DNA from: Harmothoe impar | Taxonomy: Eukaryota > Annelida > Polychaeta > Phyllodocida > Polynoidae | DNA: 64,000 nucleotides | Reading direction: 5' to 3' | NCBI GenBank assembly: GCA_947462335.1 | Contig: OX381717.1 | Coordinates: 45,365,523-45,429,522, forward strand | In this document: positions 19,506-32,197 of the stretch, one piece after another | How positions within the stretch are numbered: position 1 is the stretch's first letter | Layout: each line of letters starts with the position of its first letter | Translations under genes and position numbers: made by a program | The notes under the pieces: model-generated | The model's input: the letters and a program-made list of their open reading frames with translations, nothing else | The model's database searches: none | What the model was told of the DNA's origin: nothing

Positions 19506-20200
19506 TGTCATGTGACGCACGTGGCCTAACACGTGAGGCACGTGCAGGTCGGTATACTCCCCCTCAAAGGCTCTTATGTAAGTGTCACATGCTGCCACAC
19601 GTGACACAACCCCCTCAGGCCGTCACAGGCGCCCCAGAGCCGTCACAGGCCGCTGCACAAGCCCCAGGACCGTCACAGGCCGCTGCACAAGCCTCAGGAC
19701 CGTCACAGGCCGCTGCACAAGCCTCAGGTCCTTCACAGGCCGCTGCACACGGTCACATAGGGGCATAGTGTACCTTGGCCAACCACTGTCAACTGACACT
19801 AACACTCAAGATGCCATGCTGGTAGCCTGGCCCCCTTAAATAGGGTCAGGTCCCAGCACTGGGCATCTCCATCCTCACTCTACACATGGACACCACTGAG
19901 CAAGGACCTCTCCACTGACTGAGAACAAGGCTATAGGCTATGCCCTACTAGGCCCAACTATCAGACATGGTGTAGGACCCCCTTGGCTCTAGTCCATTAC
20001 TAACCTCAGGGTTATTAGGTATATTTACCAAGACCTATATTATTGTGTGGAGAGGTGTAACTGAGTGGAACCTACTTGTACTTACTGTACTGTTGCTGTC
20101 AACTTGTAATAAATACCAACTATACTACAAGACCTCAAGACTTTACTCAACTTCCTCATATTAAAGGAGTCTCCCAACTAAGGGGATTCCTTGTATGACA
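19506..20200 (+). repeat. 3' LTR (695 bp)
   Basis: It matches the 5' LTR base for base as far as I could compare by eye, except that it lacks one 30-bp tandem unit. It contains the same E-boxes, TATA-like box and AATAAA (20108-20113). Confidence 0.95.
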
Positions 20201-20204
20201 GAGG
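20201..20204. repeat. Target-site duplication, right copy (GAGG)
   Basis: It matches GAGG at 5110-5113. Confidence 0.85.
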
Positions 20205-23200
20205 CCTATCCAATTACATTCAGTACAGTTCCACAAATATCCAAATTGGAATCAAACTTAAATTAGATGGGAGCAGTTTCTAATTCCTCAGGCAACTCTA
20301 CATTTCTAGAGCTGCTTGTATTTGTCCGATGCCTTTGCATTATTAGTATACTCAGTAAAGTCTTGCTATGCTAGCATTCCATTACGTTCAGCGGATATTA
20401 TTCATGTGAGTTGAAAGGAGTCATTTTAACTTGCTTCAAACGGTTTGAAATGTAGAACAGTGAAATGAGTCTCCCTTATGTTAGTACTATGTGTGTATTC
20501 ATGAGTCATACGTATGATCACAGCACAGAAAATTAAAATGCCCCTGCTCTTAATCTGAAGTGACTATCCCAGGTTAGTCAAAGAGACATTAGTCAGGCAT
20601 GGCCAAGTGCTATTCAAAAATGATTGAGGCAAGGCAACTTATAACTAATGCCTTACTGAAAAGGGCTTAGCCTAAAACTCATTGAAATGAAGAGGAATAC
20701 GGTGAGTTGGTCAATAATGACCAACCTGACAATATTAAATAACCTAGGTTGGTTGTATAGGGAGCCAAGAATTTACTAACTTGGTTAGGCACTAATGACT
20801 GGGAGATATTGACTGGTGACTAGGTCAGATATGGAGCCAAAGAATATCAGTGTGGAAGCAGCTTTCCAAATATACTCTTTGATAGCAACACTCTTTGAAT
20901 TTTGGGGAATTACTTTCCCCTCAGCCATTTGATTGTAAGTTTTATCGGAGATTACTCTTTGAGGTCCAAAATCTCAAATCCAGTGATTGTTTCATTCATC
21001 GGATTTGACTTATATCTAAAGTAGCATGGGTATGCATTAATTGTGGGAGGCTGAGGTATGGACAACTAATGTTGCATTGTTTCTGTAAAAGCATTGATGC
21101 ATTATATAATTCATTAGCAATGCATGATTAACAGATTCAATTTGTGCACATGCAGTAGCATTTTCTACAATTCTCAGTGGTCAATAGCACACTTATCTTC
21201 CACACCAGCATTGTACAGTTCGCTCACTCCATGCCACATAATTCCACCGAGACTTGCTCTGCCAATTAATGCAGCAGTCTCCACTTGTGAGGACTTACCA
21301 TCCATATATAAATAGTTTGCCTCCCATATTGGTTGGTGATTAACTGGAAAGGGTGTAGAGATTCTTGATGTAGGAGATCTTGGGCAGGCAGCTTCTGTGT
21401 CTGGGTGTCAGTATTATACATGGCAGATTGCAATGGTAAGAACGGGATATTTCTCTTAATTCTGTATTCCACAGAGTGTACTAATACTTTTTTCCCCACC
21501 TGCTCACCTGTTTTGATAAAACCATGTACCTTCATTTATATCTTACTGGTGAATCATCATAGTTCTCCTGAACTGATTTTTGAATTTATGCTATAATAAA
21601 GTTTTCTTCAGGTAGCTCTTAAGTATTGGAAAATATACCAGTTACTCACATTATAAGTATAACTTGCAAGAGCCAATAGACCATAGCTCTCTCCCATGTT
21701 GCAAAATGGTGCCAAAGGGTTGACTTCGGCCATAGGGATGCAATTACTTGTACCCATAGGGCTACTTTGGCAAGCAGTCCACTGTTGATGGTCATAGGAA
21801 ATCACTGTGATAAAGACTTATGTTCAAATTTGTCAGCCTGCTATTCCATGAGGACATATTAGCTCTAAATCTAGACAAAGTAGAAATTCAATGATTACGG
21901 TCATCAGCAGGTCTTAGTAGACCAGTGGGAAATCTTCCTTTCCTCATAAGTCTTTATTCTGTGGTAACTGTTTACATCAAAGTTACCACTTTGCATAAAG
22001 TCTAGTCCTGGGACTTTTCTCTGTAACAAGGAAAAAAAGACATCATAGTTCAATTTGCTAGATGAATTGGTTTATTCCTATAGTCAACTATCCCACACAT
22101 GTGTACCTTCCAATAAACTGAGATTGAAAACATTTTAGTGCAAATATCAAGTTCCAGGACCTACCAAATTTTAAATATCTTTCATGTAAAGGGTAGCACA
22201 GTAATCAATCATCAACTGTAATTGTGATACCCCAGTATGTGTAGGGACACTGCAGTGTTATAACAGAAGTCATAGGGAGGGGTCCTGAGGCAACCTGGTG
22301 CATGTAGGTGGAGGTGTCATCATTAATCGGTGGTGGTTATGATTATGGAACAATGAAAAATAAGCAAGTGCCACCATCTGCAATGTACCAAAAATTATTG
22401 ACTGCACTTGATCACCTGTCATTGAGGGCCTTGAACTATAAATGCTTCAGAGGCTTTACATCTAAATCTTGATTCACTTTTGATTGATTGGATGAGTATT
22501 TTCTTTTCCGACCATCTACAGCAGAATGCAAAATACTCTGCGCTATTCATGGTAGCAAAAAACAACTTTGAGGTACCAACAAACCACTTTAGGAGATCTT
22601 TGCCTGAGATGTATGGTGGTCTGGAATTTTCCGTGATAGCCCAGATTTAGATTTTGACAGGTATTAATTACTCTTGCATGTGCAGAAAATAACTGTTTTG
22701 AGCAAGGCATTCCTGTTGTCATTAGTAAGTCCATGTTGCAATTCTAATCAGACATGAAGACCAATCAATGCTGAAAATGTCAGACAATTTAAAATGAAAC
22801 CTAAGACCCATTGCTAATTTTAAATTGCCTTGCTTTGTCGTCAAATAACCGTAGCCTTCACATTCTCATCAGGGAATTGTTTTGCGGAAGAACACTCCAT
22901 TCCGGCATTGGGCTCAATTACTCCCTCGGTCACTTGATGACCGGGGTAGAGAGTTAGACATTAGGCTGGTTGAGGATGAGAAAGATTCACCAAAGAAGGG
23001 TTCCCAAAGATTCCATGTTATACATATGTCAAATTTACTAATATTCAACTGGTACCTTTAAGGAGAACTGAAGCCAGACATCAAGGTGTATATTTGAATA
23101 AAAAAGAATAACATTCTAAAGCTTGCGATGTGTGTACATGTCTAATCTATGTTCAGATATTTCATCACTCAAATCTCTCTAAAGCCCAAAGACCACAGCA

Positions 23201-25189
23201 ACAGAATCCTATATTAACACTGTATTATGCCTCTGCCACCACTTCCGGTGTCTGTGAGGCAAAGTTAAGGTGGCAGAGATGGGATGTTGTCCACAGCAGC
23301 AAGAATACATCACATTCCACATTAAAACTGTATCACCTCTCTGCCGTCCAAATTTGTGCCACCTGTGTCCTCATGCAAAACATGAAAAATTAGATTCATG
23401 CACAGAGGGGCTATAGAGTATAAGCAGATTATGACCTCTCTCTGCTGCCGTGGACTTTTGGCATAATGTTGTAGTAGGAGGTGAAATAAATGACCTAGGG
23501 TCAATTACACTGGGGTATCAGGCTCACAATGCAGTGTTGTAACATGAATAATTATAGACAGTGATACTCACGTTACTTGTGCTCATATAATTATTAATAT
23601 TCTGATCAAGTTTCCCATTAGTGTTGATGTCAGGACTGACATTTGCAATTGAGTAACATGTTATTTTGTTGCTTTTATAAACACTGATCATATTCAGTAC
23701 AGAGCAGAGGCTTACAACATGAGCAACCTGGAAAGGGTTAATTATGAATCTGAAATAATCTTCAATAGGACTAAATATCAGATAGATACAGATGCAAAAC
23801 CTCAAAAATAACTTCCAACCTCAAAAATAACTTCCAACTTTTAGAAAGTACTGTAGTTACACAGCAAAGGTACATGGTTTTGATGATTGATGAAGTTCAA
23901 ATCTCCCAGAAATAAAATCTGATATAACATAATGATATACTTTGTCAGGGGTAAGACAGGTGGCTGCACACTTAACATGGATGAGTTCCAACACTCATAT
24001 AATTATATATGGTTGTCATGGTCACTGTGACGTCTTTTCTGAAAATAGTTCAGGCAATCTCATGCCTGATTAGGCAATGTTTATAACCCTTGAGTCAATC
24101 TCTCAGCGGCCTCATTAAAATTAATAAAATGTCCTCTGACTGACAAACTAGCCATCAAGTATCAGCTAATATTATATAGGCTAGAGGCAGGAGAAACATG
24201 GCTGGACACGTGAGCATACTGATATTTCTGAGAACCCGTCATTGGCAAATTAAATTTGTCACACTGTATGAGGAGATAGGCCAAGGACTTGTCCTACATA
24301 GGTAAGTTGTATGAAACACCCAGGTTAACTCTTCCTTTACCAGGCTCCACATAAAGACACCCATCCCAAGACCAGATTTTTTTAGATGAAATTCAATTGG
24401 GATATTGGGATTTAGAGGATGGTCTAACCTTTGAGAAACTGAACGAATTTTGTAAACATTCAAACTAGAAGTACAACTATGACAAAATGAACAACATTGA
24501 ATAACCAAAAAGTAAGATACCCGAATCGCCCTCAGTCTTCCAATTAGGGAAATAAAGCCCTATTTGAAATTTGATATATCTTATTCTAGTGTATATGTTG
24601 CCATTGAATCTTACATTCAGGCCAGAATGCATCAAAATAGACCTCAACTTTTGGTACCATCTTTTTCAGCATGAAAAATTGCACAGAACCATTTTTCATC
24701 CCCCAAAAAATATTGTTTGACATTTTTTCTCGATTTCTGCCTTAAATATTGCTCAAACCATATTGAAAATGAGTTAAATATCAACCAAGTTGAGATGCCC
24801 AGCATTTCTGAAGTATTTGATGTATGTACAAATGGATTAAGATATGCAGAGACAATATTAATATGCCATAGACTACTAGAAAATCGTAGGATTCTAACAA
24901 CTTTTAGGTAAACCATAGACAGATAGGGGGTCAAAAATCGGCCAAAATCGGCCAAAGATCGGCGAGTTACTCGCATAAATGTGTGTACGGTCCTGTACAG
25001 TAATCTCGCAGTTATGCTTGTATGTTACAGGAAGGGTTAAACTGATGGAAGTTTTTAAGGGTGTAATAATCTCCCATAGCCTCTTATTGATCATAAATCA
25101 TATATGCTTCAGCATGGTATTCTCACAAACCCTCCAGCTATGAGCTATCTTATTTCTAGAGAATAAGGCGACCTGGATTCTTCATTTCC
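20205..25189. other. Non-coding right flank
   Basis: I see no gene. Minor structure: a tandem pair of CTCAAAAATAACTTCCAAC at 23801-23839, a short hairpin CGGTCA...TGACCG near 22927-22943, and repeated ATCGGCC words near 24934-24965. All ORFs are short and without motifs. Confidence 0.5.
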
Positions 25190-27170
25190 TACAAAAGTGC
25201 CACACCCAATGGAACAGTACACCATATAAGGAAGCAGTCCCAGCAGTCATCATCAGAGTTTTAGAGTCAGCAAGGGAACAGTAAAATGTTGATACCTGAT
25301 GAGAATTGTCAGAAAGTAATCAGACACCATGCCTGAAATGACGCTGTGGTGACAATATGGCTCCCGCACCAAACCATTATGGGCTATTTTGGCGCAGTTC
25401 CACACATTCTTAGTGGATCTGTTGGCCTTTGAGGTACTTGTTGGTTCTTGATACAATCACCATAAAATTATATTAGTCTGTAGTAAGCCATTTTGCTCCT
25501 GAAGGATCAGGAGGGGTACTATTCAATTGAAATTGAAATACCTCCCATTTTCACATATTGCTCCACCTTAATCGATTTTTTACAAAAATGAATTGGACTG
25601 TTTTGTAACGATACAATTTGATAAATTACTGGCAAACTATGTTGGACTGATTGCATGCCTTATGAAATATGTAAAGGTCGTCTTCTAAGAGAGAAGAAAT
25701 CCTTTTGATCGGAATTTTGATCAGAGATAATACTGCCATATTGCTTTATAACCCATATCTCTTTCTGTTGCTCCACTGAACAGGCCATGCCAATCTACAT
25801 TGAATGCAAAACATGAGACAGGTGTGAGCAAGAGGTCGCCAGAGCCTCTGGGCCCTACTGGAAATAGCCTCTGACCCATGGGAAATTGAACCCACTTTTG
25901 ACATGGACATGTTATAAGGTTTGGCAGAGAGATCAAGGTTTATACTCTACATTGAAATTCCTCAGCTCTATTTTCCCTTTGCACATGTCCATCTAGATAT
26001 ACGGTCAGACTCGTCATTTCTATCTAAATATCTCTCAGCAGTTTTCTTTTATATTTGATGAGGGATGGACCTCTAAGAAGGTCACATTCATGGTTGAAGC
26101 AGAATGCAGTTATTGTGTACCACTATGACAAAATTATGGTGAAGGGTATTATAATACTCCGATCAAGTTTCCCATTAGTGTTGACGTGTAAAGGTTACAT
26201 TACTCTCGCATTCTCTAGTGAAATCCAAGTGAAAGAGTATCAATTTACTAGGGCCCAGTATAATAATCCTATGGAAGTATACACATATTTGAGATACAGC
26301 ATATTTTCCAGAGACAGGAGGAAATTGAGATCTGGCGATGACATCCAGATTGGCTGACCAGGTAGAACCTATTATGGTGGACCTGATACTTTGTCATTAT
26401 CAGGCTACTAAGTCTGTTTTTGCCGAACGCTCCTTCTACCAGTGCTAATATGCGACACTGAAAGGCCTTTGTCCAGAGTCTAGTCCATATGGTAGTGATC
26501 AGGTGAATGAATTCTCAGGAGTTGAAAAATAACTTAGGCTTTAGTCACTAACATCATGATGTTTGACGGATCACCTATCACTAATCCATGGCGGCATATG
26601 TTCAACGAAGTAACATGAAGGAAAATACTCAATCACCAAATAAGTTCCTCCGATTTCTTGGTGCAAAGAATTTGAAGCTGCTAGTTGTAGAAATGCGTAC
26701 GTAGTAAAGCGGAAAAAATTAGCATAATTAAAATCAGAGCCTCATCAGTATCTCCAACCCTGAACAGTACAACATTGAAATACATTACTACAATATAATA
26801 AGTTTTGTCTAATCCTTTATCCAATGGAAAAAGACATGTTTTAGAACATGGATGCTAGTTACCTAGCATATTGGGGGCCTACAACCTAGTCAGGGTCAGT
26901 AAAATGGCAGTGTCTGGAAATGGCAGCAATCCAGGTGGTGTGAGTCTGGGAAATTCCTCCACCATTGTGACTTTTGTGTCAGCAACTGAAAACTAATATT
27001 AGGATGATTTCATTGAATTCACATAATCTCTTCATATTTGATTGGAAGCAGTAGACACGGTTCCTTGAAGTGCCAGAGGTTACCTCTTGCTCAACAACTA
27101 CTTTAAATCATCACAAGAAGAGGACCATCAAAGTCCACAGGGATGTCAATAATTCATACTGATTACTCCT
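25190..27170. repeat. Diverged duplication block colinear with 56,640-59,530
   Basis: Several landmarks occur in the same order in both places: CACCATATA...CAGCAGTC with AATATGGCTCCC (25,220/56,670), the ACTGGAAATA...TTGA block (25,780/57,320), GACCTGATACTTTGTCAT (26,380/58,125) and TTAGGATRAT near 27,000/59,265. It is non-coding in both. Confidence 0.6.
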
Positions 27171-27320
27171 CTTATTGATTGTATTTTTCTTCTCTGTTTC
27201 ATCTTCTTTTATTTTGGTTCACCATTGACCAAAGAACGAAGGCAACAGCCCTGAAATCACCTACGCATACGTTTGTGACCTTTTCATCCATGGTGAACAT
27301 ATTATATGAGTTTATATATA

Positions 27321-27917
27321 TGTGGCCAGGTGAGGGAAATGACTTTTCAAAGTTTATGTTAGAGGCTTTCAAATGAGATATCTTGAGCTAAAATATCCCA
27401 AGTAGTTTTGCTGTAACTGCTTGTCAAACCGGGGTTGGTGTACAACTGAAAATGGCAAATAAGCTCTAAATCCACTATATCCTATTATAAATATATAATA
27501 CTAATAATGTAAAAAAATGCAGTTTTGTTGAAAAATAACCAAAGACATCTGATGTTTTTATCATAAAATTGGTTCTAGAGGGAATTTCTGAGGTCTGTTT
27601 TTGATTCTGAGTTCCTTGTGAAATTTTCAAAAACATTTGTGGCAAAAAATTCCCATTTGGATAATGGAGTGTTTCCATGGCAACCAGAAATTGCCATATA
27701 TGCCAATTTTCCATGTTTCCATGGCAACAAATGTTCCTTTTGCATCCCAAAAATGGAATGTTTTAATTGGAGATGGAATGTTCTAAGCAGATTACTGGAT
27801 TCCCCATGAAAAATTGGTCTCAAGCATTTTTTAGTGTATTTTACCCATATTCTGCCCCCTGGTGGCCAAAACCAGTACTAAAAATCCCCCCTGGAGGCAC
27901 GTTTTCCCTCACCTGGC

Positions 27918-27921
<4 letters not shown>
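27321..27921. mobile_element. MITE A (601 bp), TGTGGCCAGGTGAGGG termini
   Basis: TGTGGCCAGGTGAGGGAAA at the left matches the complement of the right end (...CCTCACCTGGCCACA). TA repeats flank both sides. It is a reverse-oriented relative of 31285-31911 across nearly its whole length, with a deletion of about 18 bp just inside the left end. There is no ORF of its own. Confidence 0.85.

Positions 27922-27996
<75 letters not shown>
27921..27996. repeat. (AT)n microsatellite
   Basis: Thirty-eight uninterrupted AT units directly abut MITE A. Confidence 0.95.
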
Positions 27997-28000
<4 letters not shown>

Positions 28001-28209
28001 GGTTGTGATGGTGGTAGCTCCATTGGGCTGACAGTGACACTAATCAATGGCAGTAGCTTCCCTTTTCGGGTATCATCACCCATTAGAATTATCTAGACAT
28101 ATAAGGTGGCCAGGGCTAGAAACCGAGATATGGATGGACACTCATGATCACCTAAAAACACTTTTTCTTAGAAAAAAAAGCTGATTAGACAAAAAAAAAA
28201 AGTTACCCC

Positions 28210-28885
28210 CAGAGACTAGAAGTCATTACAGCTTGTGATTTAGGGGGCAAGAAGTCAGGAGTATAAGTAGGAGATGGCAGACAGAAGGGAACTGGGGAGG
28301 ACAAATCATATCCTGGTACCATGACCTTGTCCACATTGGCCTTCCCATATGACAACAGGGGCTCAGAAAAACAGGAACCTATTCCTATAACATAGAAGAA
28401 AGCTACTTTGGGGTACCAATTGTTTGTGAAATGACCATGGCCACCAATGCAATTTTGTTACATTTATCTAAGACAAACTGTGTGGGATGCGTCTTTTGAT
28501 ACAATGACTAAAGTGAGCTTGCGCCGAACCAAAATCTACCACGTGAATAATTTGTGACATGATCTGTAATCAGGCAAAGCAAGTCACAGCTGAGGAAAAT
28601 CCTAAATCTTTAAAAAGGGTGTTACTATAGTATCCTAAGAAATATATTAAAAAGTCACATAGCATAACCACTTAACAAGCAGGCAATTTTAGCACTTGCT
28701 ACCCCATACCTCTATCCATGACTGAAGTGGGCTGACCATGTCAAACCACTCAGAACATGAGATATCAATTGCTCCTTCGCAGGTTCCTGCACGTCTACGC
28801 TAGTGGACCTAGATCCCAACTGGAAATAACCCTTGACCTGCTGGAAATGGAGTGTGGAACCCATTTCAACACTGTCTATTTTTAG
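28210..28885. repeat. Copy of a diverged local repeat
   Basis: AGAAGTCATTA...ACCATGACCTTGTCCACATTGGCC resembles 47,220-47,400, and the following GACCATGTCAAACC...GAACATGAGATATCAATTGC...TTGACCTGCTGGAAATGG resembles 25,775-25,910, 36,640-36,800, 47,795-47,965 and 57,315-57,480. No coding capacity is shared among the copies. Confidence 0.6.
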
Positions 28886-29094
28886 CTATTTATTACTTTG
28901 CTTTTATGTCTGGGTTTAATTCTTTTCTGTGCTGTATATCTACTACAAACTGATTATATGATTGACTTAAAAAATGATCTTCTGCCGAATGTTTGCTCCA
29001 TAAACTTGTTCTTTTGTGGTGTAGGAAAGTTGCCACTTTTCCTATACATTTTTCTTTGTTATAATTTTAAACCCTCGGAGGGAAAAATACTGCG

Positions 29095-29095
<1 letters not shown>

Positions 29096-29144
<49 letters not shown>
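29096..29144. repeat. (TA)n microsatellite
   Basis: A pure TA run ends at the left terminus of the 2.1-kb element. Confidence 0.95.
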
Positions 29145-29146
<2 letters not shown>

Positions 29147-31267
29147 GTGGGGGTCCAGAAAATGTCCATTTCCAGTGAAAAACAATAATATTTCTGAATT
29201 GCCCAAATGTTGTAGCAGATTTGTCTATATATAAAGGAGGCAATGAACCATCACATTCCCAAATTTTGTGATACTAGGATTCTTACTTTTTTTTCTATGT
29301 AAGTTTGAAAAATACAATTACTAATGAAACAAAATTGTGTTACGTTCACCAGATATTATCATAAACATGAGAATAGTGAAAAAATATGATGACATATTTT
29401 AGTTATGAACTTGATTCACTGAATTAGGGCAAAAATGTGTCATTTCCTACCATGTAACAGGGTGCTGTATACTCTTTCTCTATTTTTAACTCCCCATTGT
29501 GATAGTTTGATAGCTAGAGTCAATTGAGGGCCAGTCGGTTTATGTCTAAATCGAACCTATAATCTTTTTAAATAGGGAAAAGTACTAACATGGAAGAGTA
29601 TTGAACTAGCTGTGAAACCCAGATGAAGATATACAAAGTGCTCTAACATATCTGAAGATATTTTGTATTTTCTGTAATTCTATTGTGTATATTTTACTGT
29701 TCAGAGGTGTTCAGTGGGATCTAGTGAACGTAACATAGCAGAAAAATAGAGGAATTATAATGAAATATTAGTCCATAATAGCATTGTTTTCAGTTGGTTG
29801 TGGTATGATACCTATGCAAAAAATGTCACAGCATGTCCCAGATATTTAATATAAGAAAAATAAGACAATTAGACCAAAATGCTGTTGTTTTCAATATATC
29901 TGGTGAACGTAACATCTAGTGAACGTAACACAAAAATTGAATAGTTTCTAGAATCAAATATGTTTATGATAAAATGATGGAAACAGGTCAGTGTCATTTG
30001 TAATGCTCAGATATACTTGGACAATTTGTGTTACGGCTATATTTTAATTATTTATGCATTTTTCTGACTTTTTCATATATCTGGTGAACGTAACATTTCA
30101 TAAAATAAAGGACATGTTGTTTTGATAGTTCTTAGTATTACATAAATCATGCATTCATCCACATACATCCTTGCTGATAGGTTTGTCAAACAGACATACA
30201 TGCGGCTTATCAAAAGAAATTAACAAAAAAGGACATATTTTCGTGACAATTTACTGTCTCCGTGGAACCAAACATAATTCTAGTGAACGTAACATAATTC
30301 TAGTGAACGTAACATAATTCTAGTGAACGTAACATAATTCTAGTGAACGTAACATAAATTGATATCTCAATTTACAAAGATAAAGACATTGCACCGAGTT
30401 ACGATTCTTATTGTATATGGTGCATGTACTATGTAGGCACCACATGGATATTTCCCTTCCTCCTTAGAGGACATTTAGGCTGATATTATTCAAAATGTTT
30501 AAATAAATCTAGTGAACGTAACATCAATCTAGTGAACGTAACATCCAGTGAAAACAATTGTTTTTGCTTGTTAAATGTAAAATAGAAAAAATCTATCGAT
30601 ATGGGAGTGTAGAGCTCACACATACGCTTATCCAATGCAGGTAATATGTAATTTTATGCAGGATTTGTATAATTAATTACCTTTTCAAGAAATTTGGCTT
30701 AAACAGGTCATTTTTAATTCCTTCTTTGGGCTCTAATTTCACCAAGAAAATGAGCAATCGTCTTAATTTTTATCATTCTGCCCAAGAGTATAGGTGTCCG
30801 GGATATGCCTAATGGCACGAAACATCCATCTAGTGTAATATTTTTCAAAAAAATTCAAGTGTTTAAAAAGATATATGAGATTATGAGAATAATTGCTATT
30901 TTTGTAATTTAAACAAATATAAAAATTTTTAAAAATTTAAATATTGAAATAAATGGTGTTATGAAGAAGTATCATTTGTATGCAACACATATGAAGCAAA
31001 AAGTGTAAATCTAATATCATTGGGAGAAAATTTCTGTTAAAATCAGATTTTTTCCAGGGGACATCGATTTTTGGTCATTTTTTCCCTGAAAAGTAGCTAA
31101 AATCTGAAAAAATCATGAAATTATAATTAATATGCATATTTTTTCTATTAGTACTCATTGGGCTTTTTGCAATTATGTAGTTATCCCAATACATTCTCTT
31201 CATTTAAAATGATTATTTTTAAAAAATAACTCAATTTGTGAAATGGACATTTTCTGGACCCCCACCC
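29145..31267. mobile_element. 2.1-kb non-autonomous TIR element with dispersed GTGAACGTAACA motifs
   Basis: A perfect 28-bp inverted repeat beginning GGGTGGGGGTCCAGAAAATG lies at 29145-29172 and 31240-31267. Both sides are flanked by TA repeats. There is no ORF. The interior carries about eleven copies of CTRGTGAACGTAACA: one inverted near 29337-29356, then 29719, 29898, 29916, 30079, four tandem copies in 30271-30357, 30508 and 30528. These may be transposase sites or an expanding satellite. Confidence 0.8.
30271..30357 (+). repeat. 20-bp tandem array AACATAATTCTAGTGAACGT
   Basis: Four exact consecutive 20-bp units, the same core as the dispersed copies in the surrounding element. There are no spacers, so it is not a CRISPR array. 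Confidence 0.9.
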
Positions 31268-31284
31268 ATATATATATATATATA

Positions 31285-31911
31285 TGTGGCCAGGTGAGGG
31301 AAAACGTGCCTCCAGGGGGGATTTTTAGTACTGGTTTATGCCACCAGGGGGCAGTATATGGGTAAAACACTGAAAAATATACTAAAAAATGCTTGAGACC
31401 AATTTTTCATGGGGAATCCAGTGATATGTTGAGAACTTTTCCATCTCCACTGAAAACGTCCCATTTTTGGAATGCAAAAGGAACATTTGTTGCCATGGAA
31501 ACATGGAAAATTGGCATATATGACAATTTCTGGTTGCCATGGAAACACTCCATTATTCCAAATGGGATTTTTTTGCCACAAATGTTTTTGAAAGTTTCAC
31601 AAGGAACTCAGAATTGAAAACAGATCTCAGAAATTCCCTCTAGAACCAATTTTATGATAAAAACATCAGATGTCTTTGCTCATTTTTTTACAAAACTGTA
31701 TTTTTTACATTATTAGTATTTATAATAGGATATAGTGGATTTAGAGCTTATTTGCCATTTTCAGTTGTACATACCAATCCCGGTTTGACAAGCAGTTACA
31801 GCAAAACTACTCGGGATATTTTAGCTCAAGATATCTCATTTTAAGGCCTGTAACATAAACTTTGAAAAGCCATTTCCCCCCTGGAGACACGTTTTCCCTC
31901 ACCTGGCCACA
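31285..31911. mobile_element. MITE B (627 bp), same family as MITE A
   Basis: It begins TGTGGCCAGGTGAGGGAAAA and ends with the complement, between TA-rich flanks. It is separated from the 2.1-kb element by only a 17-bp TA run. Internal words match MITE A in reverse orientation, including ATTTGTTGCCATGGAAAC and the CCTCCAGGGGGG end block. No coding function. Confidence 0.85.
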
Positions 31912-32197
31912 TATATGATATCGTGCTGCATGGTGTACATTCTAGATATTATAGAATAATGTATGTAGTTAGGTGTCATCTGGTCATTTGCGAGTATGGC
32001 GTCAATAGGTTTTGCCTTTGCAAGATAAGTAGCTTATAAATAGAACCAGTTTCAAAAAAGGAGAAGCTTGCACAGGAGGTAACTACACGGCTGTGGCTTT
32101 GTTTTCTATCACTTACCCTTACCGTCCAGCTGGATCTATACACACAGGGATCCCCAGAACTCCACACCAAGCTGCTCTATTGTGAGTCATGCATTAA
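31912..32197. other. Short non-coding spacer
   Basis: There is no feature except TGTGAGTCAT at 32181-32190, which recurs on the right side of the next element. Confidence 0.4.

Larger units (their letters stand above)
5114..20200 (+). mobile_element. Full-length Ty3/gypsy-type LTR retroelement with env and an antisense ORF
   Basis: Two long direct repeats (5114-5838 and 19506-20200) bound gag, pol and env ORFs, a candidate primer-binding site and a polypurine tract. The element ends are TGTCAT...ATGACA. The four bases GAGG lie immediately outside both ends (5110-5113 and 20201-20204), a target duplication of Ty3/gypsy size. Pol order is protease, RT, RNase H, integrase, the gypsy order. At 15,087 bp (about 14.5 kb without the inserted MITE) it is far longer than the usual 5-9 kb of metazoan members. 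The excess is a pol linker, a 1.2-kb gap before env, a long env tail, an antisense gene and a 1.6-kb tract before the 3' LTR. Apparently identical LTRs indicate recent insertion. The copy is defective in pol and env. Confidence 0.96.

Noticed and set aside
24644..24976. 110-codon minus-strand ORF
   Set aside because: No motif, no promoter or splice context, and it lies in AT-rich non-coding sequence; chance length.
27767..28096. ORFs with Ile-Tyr repeats across TA runs (also near 28,898-29,188 and 52,530-52,712)
   Set aside because: Direct translations of TA microsatellites.
30271..30357. Possible CRISPR-like array
   Set aside because: Units are contiguous 20-bp tandem copies without spacers, in eukaryotic DNA.
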